Shown here: positions 7,098-14,805 of the stretch, one piece after another
How the letters are laid out: the number at the start of each line of letters is the position of its first letter
Position numbering within the stretch: the first letter of the stretch is position 1
Source: SIG603 sp963611165
GTDB lineage: Bacteria > Bacillota > Clostridia > Oscillospirales > Acutalibacteraceae
Length of the DNA: 17,785 nucleotides
Assembly (NCBI GenBank): GCA_963611165.1
Contig: CAVDQG010000042.1
Span: 1-17,785 of the forward strand
Direction: 5' to 3'
Position numbers and translations under genes: made by a program
Notes under the pieces: generated by a model
The model's database searches: none
Told to the model about the DNA's origin: nothing
What the model saw: the letters and a program-made list of their open reading frames with translations, nothing else

Positions 7098-7216
7098 AGC
7101 CTGCTTATCAGGCACACACCCTTGCGGTCCACACGGCGAACTAGTCCCGGCGCACCATTAAACCTACCGATTGTAGATTCTCATACACTATCCCAAAAGA
7201 CCGTGAATTATTTTGT
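7065..7216 (-). ncRNA. Independently transcribed structured RNA, about 150 nt, unidentified
   Basis: A well-spaced sigma-A promoter (7223-7251) predicts a start near 7216, and a strong terminator ends near 7065. Between them CGGTCT pairs with GGACCG (about 7193-7198 with 7124-7129). It encloses an 8-bp hairpin GAATCTAC/GTAGGTTT and a GC-rich segment around 7140-7160. A separate GCCTG/CAGGC hairpin (7098-7112) precedes the terminator. No credible reading frame with a ribosome binding site is contained in it. The ends do not pair with each other, which argues against 6S RNA, and SRP, tmRNA and tRNA signatures are missing. It may be a trans-acting small RNA or an attenuated leader of degV. Confidence 0.55.
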
Positions 7217-7222
7217 GACTAT

Positions 7223-7251
7223 ATTCTACCGCTTTGTGCATAAATAGTCAA
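7223..7251 (-). promoter_or_regulatory. Sigma-A promoter of the small RNA
   Basis: TTGACT (7246-7251) and TAGAAT (7223-7228) are separated by 17 bp. Each box differs from consensus at one position, which makes this one of the best promoters in the window. Confidence 0.75.
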
Positions 7252-7673
7252 TAATGAATTTGTATACAATATAAGTTTCTCTGTTATCACCAATTTGAAG
7301 TTCATTTTTTGTTCAAAAATGCGAGTGGCATTCAGCCGCTTTATGGTTTGATTTCCAAAAAACCTATTTTTCCTTGAAATTCAGCCGTTTTTTTGCTAAA
7401 ATAATAAGGATGTGGAGTTACACTTTAGACAACTTATTTCAAAAGTTTTGTGCTTTAATTACCAAAAAGAAAAATACAATCTCATAATGTTCTTGAAATT
7501 TCCTTTATTTCACAGTTTTTCACTTGGTTTTCGTTACCGTGCACAAAACCGCTCCTTTTGATTGTCATATATTCAACAATGAAAGTTCACATTCAAGATA
7601 TGTGTCTCTCATGTTTTAGTCAGATTAACGAGGGAGTATTTCTCCAAAACAAGCAATAAACGAGGTATAATTC
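7252..7673. other. AT-rich intergenic region between divergent units
   Basis: About 420 bp with no coding potential. It holds the trmL promoter at 7374-7402, a short direct repeat ATTCAGCCG (7330-7338 and 7379-7387), and a 10-bp palindrome TTGTATACAA at 7259-7268. The segment 7410-7670 would be an unusually long trmL leader; I see no convincing aptamer or terminator in it. Confidence 0.5.
7374..7402 (+). promoter_or_regulatory. Candidate promoter for trmL
   Basis: TTGAAA (7374-7379), a 17-bp spacer, and TAAAAT (7397-7402). The start would be near 7409, leaving a leader of about 265 nt before trmL. Confidence 0.5.
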
Positions 7674-8195
7674 ATGGCAACTTTAAATATAGTAATGGTT
7701 GAGCCCGAAATCCCCCAAAACACAGGTAATGTTGCACGAACCTGTGCATGTACGGGAGCAAGACTTCACCTTGTCGGCCCTATGGGATTTCATATTGATG
7801 ACAAAAAACTCAAGCGTGCAGGACTTGACTACTGGCATCTTCTCGACATAACTTTCTATGATTCTCTTGATGAGTTCTTCGAAAAAAATCCCGACGGTGC
7901 TTTCTACTTTTTCACAACAAAAGCTCAGCACCGCCATACCGACATCAGCTATCCCGATAACGCTTATCTGTTCTTTGGAAAGGAAACTGCGGGACTTCCC
8001 GAGAAACTGCTTTTCGAGCATCCCGATTCTTGTGTAAGAATACCTATGATGAACGAGTGCAGAAGCCTCAATCTCTCCAATTCCGTAGCTATCGGCGTCT
8101 ACGAGGTTCTGCGTCAGTGGGATTTCACCGAGCTCAGCTGTTCTGGAGAACTCAGAAATTACAACTGGACTGAAGCTAACTCAAGACAATCATAA
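7674..8195 (+). CDS. trmL: tRNA (cytidine/uridine-34 2'-O)-methyltransferase TrmL
   Basis: A 173-residue SPOUT-class methyltransferase that transfers a methyl group from SAM to the ribose 2'-OH of the wobble base in tRNA-Leu isoacceptors, acting as a dimer in the cytoplasm. The characteristic motifs are present: PEIPQNTGNVARTC at the N-terminus (about residues 11-24), FGKETAGLPE in the middle, and RIPM...CRSLNLSNSVAIGVYE forming the trefoil knot that binds SAM. Length is normal. GAGGT lies 7 nt before the ATG. It is the only complete plus-strand gene here, transcribed alone from a long leader and convergent with cinA. Confidence 0.95.
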   Translation: MATLNIVMVEPEIPQNTGNVARTCACTGARLHLVGPMGFHIDDKKLKRAGLDYWHLLDITFYDSLDEFFEKNPDGAFYFFTTKAQHRHTDISYPDNAYLFFGKETAGLPEKLLFEHPDSCVRIPMMNECRSLNLSNSVAIGVYEVLRQWDFTELSCSGELRNYNWTEANSRQS

Positions 8196-8215
8196 TCTTA
8201 ATATTAACAGCAAAA

Positions 8216-8243
8216 AAGCGTGACGAAATTAATCGTCACGCTT
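8216..8243. terminator. Bidirectional terminator between trmL and cinA
   Basis: AAGCGTGACGA pairs with TCGTCACGCTT around a 6-nt loop. On the plus strand AATTTTTTTAATTTT follows; on the minus strand TTTTTTGCTG follows. It ends both convergent units. Confidence 0.9.
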
Positions 8244-8250
8244 AATTTTT

Positions 8251-9507
8251 TTAATTTTCCTCGACTACAGGAAGACCTTCGAGGTGTCTTCTCACCATAT
8301 CGAGTGCATGTGAAGCGGCACAGAAACGATGCCACTCACGGTTTTTTCTTCTGCCAAACTGCTTTCTTGCGGTTACATATGTGTTCTTTCCGTCAGAAAG
8401 AGCAATATAGATAAGTCCGACAGGCTTCTCCTCTGTTCCGCCGCCGGGGCCGGCAATTCCCGTGATGCCGATTCCGATGTCCGAGCCTGAAAGTCTTACT
8501 ATTCCCTCTGCCATCTCACGTGCGGTCTGCTCACTCACAGCACCCCACTTCTCGAGAGTCTCGTGCTTCACGCCGAGAAGTTTCTCCTTTGTTGAGTTGG
8601 CATAGGTCACACAGCCCGTTTCAAATACGGCACTCGATCCCGAAATATCGGTGATTCTCTTTGCAAGAAGTCCGCCCGTGCAAGACTCTGCGGTAGCAAG
8701 AGTTTTACCCTTTTCGAGAAGCTCCTTTACAACAAGCTCTTCGAGGGACTCTACATCTACGCTGTAAACACAGTTTCCGAGTCTCGACTTAATCTCATCG
8801 ACAATCGGAGCAATCATTTTGTCAGCCTCTTCCTCGCTATGAGCCTTAGCCGTAACTCTGACGAACATCTCGCCCTCTTTTGCGTACGGTGCTACCGTTG
8901 GGTTCGCTCCGTCCATAAGGTCTGAGATAATCATGGCAACGGGTGCTTCGCCCTTGCCGTAAACATGAATGTTATGGGAAACTATGGTTTCCTCATCGCC
9001 GCTCAGAAGATACGGTATTGCGTAATTTTTGAGCATAGGCTCAAGCTCCGACGGAGGGCCGGGGAACATCATGACGGTCTTTCCTTTATTCGTCTTGAAA
9101 ACGCATCCGGGTGCGGTGCCGTTATCGTTCAAAAGAACGTCACAGCCCTCGGGAAGCCAAACCTGCTTTACCATATTCTCGCTCATTGGCTTATCCGGGA
9201 ACTGAGCTACAAGTCTGTCATAGGATTCCTGATGAAACTCAAGCTTCTTTCCCGAAGCCGCCGCTACGGTCTCCTTGGTGAGGTCGTCAGCCGTTGGGCC
9301 GAGACCGCCTGTTGTGATGAGAATATCACTTCTCTCGAGCGCGTCCTCAACCGCCTTTTTAAGTCTCTCGGGATTGTCGCCGATTGTGGCGGCATAAAGC
9401 AGGTCGATTCCTATTCCCGAAAGCTCCTTGGCAATAATCGTGGTATCGGTGTTCACAACCTTACCGAGTAAAAGCTCGGTGCCGACAGAAATAATCTCAC
9501 AGGTCAT
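8251..9507 (-). CDS. cinA: CinA-family protein (COG1058/PncC two-domain)
   Basis: 418 residues with two domains. The N-terminal MoCF/MogA-like domain (about 1-170; GTELLLGKVVNTDT, TTGGLGPTADDLT, MFPGPPSE) is linked in characterised CinA proteins to ADP-ribose/NAD(P) pyrophosphatase activity. The C-terminal PncC domain (about 255-415; TAESCTGGLLA, YANSTKEKLLGV, GITGIAGPGGG) is the nicotinamide-mononucleotide deamidase fold. Which activities this copy retains cannot be seen. AGGAGGT lies 5-6 nt before the ATG and is made from the final Arg-Arg-stop codons of thiI, 3 nt upstream. It ends the nadE-to-cinA operon, where a role in NMN recycling would fit the presence of NAD synthetase. Confidence 0.95.
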   Translation of the reverse strand: MTCEIISVGTELLLGKVVNTDTTIIAKELSGIGIDLLYAATIGDNPERLKKAVEDALERSDILITTGGLGPTADDLTKETVAAASGKKLEFHQESYDRLVAQFPDKPMSENMVKQVWLPEGCDVLLNDNGTAPGCVFKTNKGKTVMMFPGPPSELEPMLKNYAIPYLLSGDEETIVSHNIHVYGKGEAPVAMIISDLMDGANPTVAPYAKEGEMFVRVTAKAHSEEEADKMIAPIVDEIKSRLGNCVYSVDVESLEELVVKELLEKGKTLATAESCTGGLLAKRITDISGSSAVFETGCVTYANSTKEKLLGVKHETLEKWGAVSEQTAREMAEGIVRLSGSDIGIGITGIAGPGGGTEEKPVGLIYIALSDGKNTYVTARKQFGRRKNREWHRFCAASHALDMVRRHLEGLPVVEEN

Positions 9508-9510
9508 AAT

Positions 9511-10689
9511 TTACCTCCTGTAATCGATAAACTTACGCTCCAAACTCTGCATGCATCTCTCGACAAGTCCGTCTACATCGAGATTTTTCTCCGCACCCAT
9601 AAGAAGTCTGAGTGTAGGCTTGGTTCTCGGGTGTCTCGGTGTGAATACGGTACAGCAATCCTCGAACGGCTCGATTGAAATATCAAATGTGCCTATTCTC
9701 TGGGCAGTCTTGACAATTTCTGATTTATCCGTACCGATAAGCGGTCTGAAAACAGGAAGATTTGCGCATGCGTCTGTGCACTCGATTGCCTGCATGGTCT
9801 GAGAAGCAACCTGACCGAGGCTTTCACCTGTGATGATTGCGTGGCACTCCTCTTCTCTTGAGATTCTCTCGGCAACTCTCATCATAAATCTTCTCATGAT
9901 GACGGTCGAAAGCTCCTCGGGACAATAGTCTCTGATATGCTCCTGAATTTCCGTGAAATTAACGATATACATAGGAATTCTTCCCGCATATTCGCTGACT
10001 TTCTTGAGAAGTCTCTCAACCTTGTCCTGTGCTCTTTCAGATGTATAAGGTGGGCTTGCAAAGTGGATTGCAGTGAGCTCCACGCCTCTTCTCGCCATCA
10101 TCCATGCGGCAACGGGGCTGTCGATTCCGCCGCTAATAAGAATAGACGCTTTTCCGCCTGTTCCGACAGGAATTCCGCCAGCACCGGGCTTCGGGTCTGA
10201 ATGAATATAAGCACCCTTTTCTCTTATCTCAACACGGACGGTGACATCGGGATTATGAACATCAACTGCAATGTGCGGATAATTCTCGAGAATATAGCCG
10301 CCTACCTCGTTTGAGATTTCAGGTGATTTATACGGGAACTTCTTATCTGCACGCTTGCTCTCAACCTTAAATACACGAGCCGCATTTAGCTCATCTGCGA
10401 GATACTGAACTGCCGCCTTCTGAATTTCAGCCAAATCCTTCGGAACAATGCATGCTCTCGAATATGCCACAACGCCGAAAACCTTGGAAATTGCGTCTTC
10501 AGCTTCGTCAAGGTCACAGTCATCTCTCATCGGCTCGACATAAATTGTCGACTGAGATATGCTTATCTGATATTCACCCTTAGGTGCAATTCTTCTTCTG
10601 ATGTTCTTTAAGAGAGTCTCCTCAAAAGATCTTCTGTTCTGACCCTTGAGAACAATTTCTCCAAGCTTTAATAAAATAACTTCCTGCAT
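9511..10689 (-). CDS. thiI: tRNA 4-thiouridine sulfurtransferase ThiI
   Basis: 392 residues. The enzyme adenylates uridine-8 of tRNA and inserts sulfur to give s4U, and in many bacteria also supplies sulfur for the thiamin thiazole. Domain order is a ferredoxin-like N-terminal part, THUMP RNA-binding domain (about 60-165), then an ATP pyrophosphatase domain with ISGGIDSPVA (SGGIDS at 186-191) and GESLGQVASQT (288-298). The conserved cysteine region EDCC is at 343-346. The rhodanese domain found in E. coli ThiI is absent, as in B. subtilis, so sulfur probably comes straight from a dedicated desulfurase, which is encoded directly upstream. TAGGAG precedes the ATG after an 8-nt intergenic gap. 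Confidence 0.96.
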   Translation of the reverse strand: MQEVILLKLGEIVLKGQNRRSFEETLLKNIRRRIAPKGEYQISISQSTIYVEPMRDDCDLDEAEDAISKVFGVVAYSRACIVPKDLAEIQKAAVQYLADELNAARVFKVESKRADKKFPYKSPEISNEVGGYILENYPHIAVDVHNPDVTVRVEIREKGAYIHSDPKPGAGGIPVGTGGKASILISGGIDSPVAAWMMARRGVELTAIHFASPPYTSERAQDKVERLLKKVSEYAGRIPMYIVNFTEIQEHIRDYCPEELSTVIMRRFMMRVAERISREEECHAIITGESLGQVASQTMQAIECTDACANLPVFRPLIGTDKSEIVKTAQRIGTFDISIEPFEDCCTVFTPRHPRTKPTLRLLMGAEKNLDVDGLVERCMQSLERKFIDYRR

Positions 10690-10697
10690 TTTTTCTC

Positions 10698-11825
10698 CTA
10701 TCTGTGAGCGAGAGAATCAAGTCCCTCTCGCAGTGCTTTTAAAAATTCGTCCGCTTCGTTCAGTGTGTTGTAGCGTGAAAAACTCACTCTTATCGAAGAA
10801 TCTATTCTGTCGCTCGAAAAGCCCAGTGCCGCCAAAACATGGCTCGGCTTTGCTTTTGAACAGGCTGAACCCGATGAAACAAAAATTCCTCTTTCGCTTA
10901 AATAGTGAAGCATCGTCTCACTTCTTACACTGCCGCATGAGAAATTGAGTATGTACGGCAGAGCGTCGTCACGGGAATTGAGGACAACATCGGGCATTTC
11001 CTTAAGTCCGCTTAAAAGTCTGTCTCGAATTTCGGTAACCAACGAGAGCTCTTCTTTTTCGTCTGGCAAAACCTTTACCGCCTCACCGAAAGCACAAATT
11101 GCGGGTACAGGCTCTGTTCCCGGTCTAATCTGCTTCTGCTGACTTCCGCCGAACGCTCTCGGATTCACTCTTGCTTTTTTCGAGATGAAAATTGCGCCCA
11201 CTCCCTTGGGAGCGTGAACCTTGTGTCCGCTTATCGTCATCATATCTATGCCGAGCTTCTTGAGGTTGATTTTGATTTTTCCGAAGCCCTGAACGTCGTC
11301 CACATGGAAAAATGCGGGGGCATTCGCACGCTTAATCGCATTTGATACGGTAGAAAGCGGAAGCATAACTCCCGTCTCGTTGTTTACAGCCATCATGCTG
11401 ACGAGTATTGTTTTTTCGTTTATCGCATCGTAAATTGCCGAATCGGGAATTTGTCCGCTTTCGTCCGGCTTAAGATAAATCACCTCAAAGCCCTGCTTTT
11501 CAAGTTTCTCTGCGGCTTTGAGTACAGATGGATGCTCAATCGCCGTTGTGACTATTCTGTTTCCACGGCGTTTTCTTGCGTCCGCTCCGCCAAGAACTGC
11601 GAGATTATTCGCCTCTGTTCCTCCCGAGGTAAAATAAATCTCGCTTTCATCGCAGCCAAGCTTCTTTGCTATTATCTCTCTCGCTTTTGTAATTTCTTTC
11701 TCCGCCTCAAAGCCGACAGAATGAAGCGAAGACGGGTTTCCCCAGCACTCGCTCATCATGTAATAGGCTTTGTCGAGAGCATCTTTACAGACCTTTGTCG
11801 TGGCGGAATTGTCAAAATATATCAT
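10698..11825 (-). CDS. nifS: NifS/IscS-type cysteine desulfurase, likely ThiI partner
   Basis: A 375-residue PLP enzyme that converts cysteine to alanine and holds the released sulfur as a persulfide. Landmarks: TSGGTEANN (66-74), H98, NNETG (148-152), the PLP-binding Lys202 in SGHKVHAPKGVG, and catalytic Cys322 on the SSGSACSKAK loop. The usual HTDAVQ motif reads HVDDVQG here, a mild variation. The gene lies directly before thiI with an 8-nt gap, the same pairing as nifZ-thiI in B. subtilis, so a dedicated role in tRNA s4U formation is more likely than general Fe-S assembly; no iscU or sufU is nearby. The start overlaps the upstream stop as ATGA. Confidence 0.94.
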   Translation of the reverse strand: MIYFDNSATTKVCKDALDKAYYMMSECWGNPSSLHSVGFEAEKEITKAREIIAKKLGCDESEIYFTSGGTEANNLAVLGGADARKRRGNRIVTTAIEHPSVLKAAEKLEKQGFEVIYLKPDESGQIPDSAIYDAINEKTILVSMMAVNNETGVMLPLSTVSNAIKRANAPAFFHVDDVQGFGKIKINLKKLGIDMMTISGHKVHAPKGVGAIFISKKARVNPRAFGGSQQKQIRPGTEPVPAICAFGEAVKVLPDEKEELSLVTEIRDRLLSGLKEMPDVVLNSRDDALPYILNFSCGSVRSETMLHYLSERGIFVSSGSACSKAKPSHVLAALGFSSDRIDSSIRVSFSRYNTLNEADEFLKALREGLDSLAHR

Positions 11826-12769
11826 TTTAATTTTCTGTATCCTGTGTCAAAATCTATTATATTCTTAAGCTCCTCACCGTCATGATAACGCTTAAGATTT
11901 TGGGTAACTATATTTAAAATTCGGTTCTTTGTCTCGTTCAGATGGAATCCTCCCGAAACATGCGGAGTTATTATCACATTTTTTGCCGACCAAAGAGCAT
12001 TATCACTCGGAAGCGGCTCAGGCGTCATGACGTCAAGTCCCGCACCGAAAATCTCACCATTGTTAAGCGCCTCAACAAGAGCGTCCTGATCGACTATCGT
12101 GCCTCGTCCGACATTAAGAAAAACGGCAGACTTTTTCATTTTGGCAAATCTGTCCTTTGTGAACATATTAGCCGTTTCCTTAGTACCGGGAAGTGAAACG
12201 GCTACGCAGTCGGCTTTGCCCAAAAGCTCGTCAAGCTCCGAATTAAGGTGAATCTCATCGGCGTACTCGGACGGCGTCAAATCGGTTCTTCTTACTCCGA
12301 TGACATATGCGCCCATCGCCTTGCAAAGCTTGGCAAACTCCGTGCCTATGTCGCCCATACCGACAACAAGGACAGTAGAGCCCCAAACGGATGTGACCTC
12401 GCCGAGGTCGCCCCACTTGTGCTCTCTCTGCAAATCATGATAGCCACCGAGCTTTTTGATAAGCGAAAGATACATTCCGAGCATATGCTCCGCAATGGCA
12501 AGACCGTAGCCGCCGGTTACATTCGTGAGCATCACGCCCTTCGGAAGCGACTTTATATAAGAGTCCACTCCTGCGGAAACCGTCTGAAGCCACTTGAGAT
12601 TTGTGCACGAAGGAAGCATCTTAGGATTGGGACAGCCGAGAATAATGTCAGCTGACTCCATCATCTCCTGCGTGGGTTTTTCGTCAAAGATATATTCATA
12701 TTCGGGTACTGTTTCTGAAATTCTTCTGTTATCTTCTTCTGTGGAAGTAATACACGATAAAACTCTCAT
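11822..12769 (-). CDS. D-isomer-specific 2-hydroxyacid dehydrogenase, probably NADPH-linked
   Basis: 315 residues from the ATG at 12769, chosen because AGGTG lies 6 nt upstream; an in-frame GTG three codons earlier has no ribosome binding site. The nucleotide-binding loop GMGDIG is at about 137-142, and the strand after it ends in GVRRT. Arginines there are typical of NADPH-preferring glyoxylate/hydroxypyruvate reductases rather than NADH enzymes. The catalytic triad is visible as Arg222 (NVGRGTIVD), Glu251 (TPEPLP) and His270 (TPHVSGG). The actual 2-oxoacid substrate cannot be told from sequence. It sits between nadE and the desulfurase, overlapping the latter by 4 nt, with no obvious pathway link. 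Confidence 0.88.
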   Translation of the reverse strand: MRVLSCITSTEEDNRRISETVPEYEYIFDEKPTQEMMESADIILGCPNPKMLPSCTNLKWLQTVSAGVDSYIKSLPKGVMLTNVTGGYGLAIAEHMLGMYLSLIKKLGGYHDLQREHKWGDLGEVTSVWGSTVLVVGMGDIGTEFAKLCKAMGAYVIGVRRTDLTPSEYADEIHLNSELDELLGKADCVAVSLPGTKETANMFTKDRFAKMKKSAVFLNVGRGTIVDQDALVEALNNGEIFGAGLDVMTPEPLPSDNALWSAKNVIITPHVSGGFHLNETKNRILNIVTQNLKRYHDGEELKNIIDFDTGYRKLK

Positions 12770-12787
12770 ATAATTCACCTAAATTTA

Positions 12788-14698
12788 TCAAAGTTCTTCT
12801 ATAACCTCAAGCCAAATTCTTGACGAAGCGTCTGACGGCATTCTGAAATCTCCTCTCGGAGAAAGTGTGACAGAACCTACCTTGGGGCCGTCAGGCAGAC
12901 ATGAACGCTTGAACTGCTGAGTGAAAAATCTTCTGTAGAAGGTTTTCAGCCATTTTTTGATTGTCTCATCGTCATAAGTTCCGTCAAAAGCCTTCAATGC
13001 CATGCGATAGATTTTGTCGGGGGTGAAACCGAATCTGAGCATATTGTAAAGGAAGAAATCGTGAAGCTCGTACGGGCCGACCAAATCCTCTGTTTTCTGG
13101 GAAATTTCTCCGTCCTTCGGCGGCAAAAGCTCGGGACTTACGGGAGTATCGAGAATATCATAAAGAACATCCTTTATTTTCTCGTTTGTATCCGCCGTGT
13201 ACTTGACGAGGTGACGCACAAGCGTCTTGGGTATCGAGGAATTCACGGCATACATCGACATGTGGTCGCCGTTGTAGGTTGCCCAGCCGAGTGCAAGCTC
13301 CGAAAGATCTCCGGTGCCGACTACGATACCGTTTTCCTTGTTTGCAATATCCATGAGAAGCTGAGTTCTCTCTCTTGCCTGAGAGTTCTCATATGTTACA
13401 TCAAGCTTTTTGGGGTCGTGACCTATATCGGCAAAATGCTGATTGACAGCCGCCTGAATCGGAATTTCTCTGAAATTAACCCCCAGTGCCTCGGCAAGCG
13501 TCTGAGCGTTCGATTTTGTTCTTCCCGTCGTGCCGAAGCAAGGCATGGAGACCGCCTTGATACCGTCACGGTCAAGTCCGAGAGAATCAAATGCGTTCAC
13601 CATAACGAGAAGAGCAAGAGTTGAATCAAGTCCGCCCGAAAGTCCGACAACGGCAGTCTTTGCGTTTATATGCTTAAGTCTTGTGGCAAGACCCGTATAC
13701 TGAAGCTGTAATATTGTTTTGCATCTTGTGGAAAGTGCCTGAGAATTGCTCGGAACGAACGGTCTCGGGTCGATAAATCTGTCCGTCTCGAAATTTTCGA
13801 ATGTCTCTTCCTCATAATCAAAAGAAACATAGCTGTATTTATCGCTCAAATCGCCATTCCATGTGTTCATTCTTCTTCTTTCCTGAACAAGCTTTTGAAC
13901 ATCAACGTCACCGTAGGTTATTCCTGAGGAGAAGAGTTCGCTTTCACTCACAACGGAGCCGTTCTCTGTAATCAGACGGTGACCTGCGAAGACCATATCC
14001 TGAGTGGACTCTCCGAATCCCGAATCGGTGTAGACATAAGCCGAAAGAAGTCGTCCCGAGAATGCGCCGAGCATCATTCTGCGGTAATCTGCTTTACCGA
14101 TTATCTCATCTGAGCACGATGCGTTCATAATTACGGTTGCACCCGCCGCCGCAAGAGCCGTGCTTGGCGGAGAAGCTATCCAAACATCCTCGCAAACCTC
14201 GAATCCAACGCAGAAGTCAGGATTATTTACGCATGAAAAGATAATATTCTCTCCCATGGGTACTTCAAATCCGCAGAAATCTATCACAACTGTTCCGTTT
14301 GCGGGAGTGAAATGTCTTATTTCGTAAAACTCGGAGTAATTCGGAATGTTCTTCTTTGCGGGAAGTCCAAGGAGCTCGCCCGATTTAAAAACAGCAACAC
14401 AGTTGTAAAGTGCGCCCATGTACGGCACGGGCATTCCCACTCCTACCAAAATATCGCAGTCGCTTGTCTCCTCGATTAATTCTCTCAGACACTGCTGAGC
14501 CTTTCCCTGGAGCGTTCTGTCCTTAAAAAGATCGCCGCAGGTGTAGCCCGTGACGGCAAGTTCGGGGAAAATTATCGCAGCCGCTTTGTTTTCAGCCGCC
14601 TCGAAAATCATCTTTTTAATTTCTTCCTTGTTGTAAACAGGGTCGGCAACCTTTACACTTGGCACCGCCGCCGCCAGTCTTACGAATCCGTCCTTCAT
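12788..14698 (-). CDS. nadE: Glutamine-dependent NAD+ synthetase
   Basis: 636 residues from the ATG at 14698. The N-terminal nitrilase-type glutaminase domain (about 1-290) has the Glu-Lys-Cys triad: E46 in FPELAVTGYT, Lys115/116 in PAKKNIPNY, and C169 in EVCEDVW. The C-terminal synthetase domain has the ATP pyrophosphatase loop LSGGLDST (353-360), GTGDLSELALGWATYNGD and a conserved SPRGDFRMPSDA end. It amidates nicotinic acid adenine dinucleotide using ammonia channelled from glutamine. The longer in-frame ATG at 14719 adds MPGHLFI; it is disfavoured because family proteins usually begin close to MKDGF and because it lies inside a hairpin. No strong ribosome binding site directly precedes either start. 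It is first in the nadE-cinA operon. Confidence 0.95.
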   Translation of the reverse strand: MKDGFVRLAAAVPSVKVADPVYNKEEIKKMIFEAAENKAAAIIFPELAVTGYTCGDLFKDRTLQGKAQQCLRELIEETSDCDILVGVGMPVPYMGALYNCVAVFKSGELLGLPAKKNIPNYSEFYEIRHFTPANGTVVIDFCGFEVPMGENIIFSCVNNPDFCVGFEVCEDVWIASPPSTALAAAGATVIMNASCSDEIIGKADYRRMMLGAFSGRLLSAYVYTDSGFGESTQDMVFAGHRLITENGSVVSESELFSSGITYGDVDVQKLVQERRRMNTWNGDLSDKYSYVSFDYEEETFENFETDRFIDPRPFVPSNSQALSTRCKTILQLQYTGLATRLKHINAKTAVVGLSGGLDSTLALLVMVNAFDSLGLDRDGIKAVSMPCFGTTGRTKSNAQTLAEALGVNFREIPIQAAVNQHFADIGHDPKKLDVTYENSQARERTQLLMDIANKENGIVVGTGDLSELALGWATYNGDHMSMYAVNSSIPKTLVRHLVKYTADTNEKIKDVLYDILDTPVSPELLPPKDGEISQKTEDLVGPYELHDFFLYNMLRFGFTPDKIYRMALKAFDGTYDDETIKKWLKTFYRRFFTQQFKRSCLPDGPKVGSVTLSPRGDFRMPSDASSRIWLEVIEEL

Positions 14699-14709
14699 AA
14701 TAAATAAAT

Positions 14710-14736
14710 GACCCGGCATAATCCATATGTCGGGTC
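14710..14736 (-). promoter_or_regulatory. Interrupted palindrome or hairpin at the nadE start
   Basis: GACCCG, one base, CAT, seven bases, ATG, one base, CGGGTC form a 27-bp interrupted palindrome ending 11 bp before the nadE ATG. AAGGGGA lies just outside its far side, so folding would bring this purine-rich stretch close to the start codon. It could be an RNA hairpin that positions the ribosome, or a DNA operator. Confidence 0.4.
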
Positions 14737-14775
14737 TTCCCCTTTCAGAAAAATAGAGAAAATTGTATTAGCCTG

Positions 14776-14801
14776 TTACCGAAGCCACTTCATCACGGTA
14801 A
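14776..14801 (-). terminator. Weak terminator-like hairpin after the VanW gene
   Basis: TTACCG/CGGTAA with a 14-nt loop lies 5 nt past the stop codon of the lipoprotein gene. No uridine run follows directly; the nearest is TTTT 16 nt later. Read-through into nadE is plausible, particularly because no clear nadE promoter is seen between the two genes. Confidence 0.35.
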
Positions 14802-14805
14802 TGAC

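Noticed and set aside
6884..7132. 82-residue minus-strand open frame upstream of degV
   Set aside because: It runs through a strong intrinsic terminator, a promoter and the hairpins of the degV leader, has no ribosome binding site and shows no recognisable domain. Structured RNA explains the stretch better.
7065..7216. 6S RNA identity for the upstream small RNA
   Set aside because: Size fits, but the ends do not pair to form the long closing stem and no central bubble is evident.
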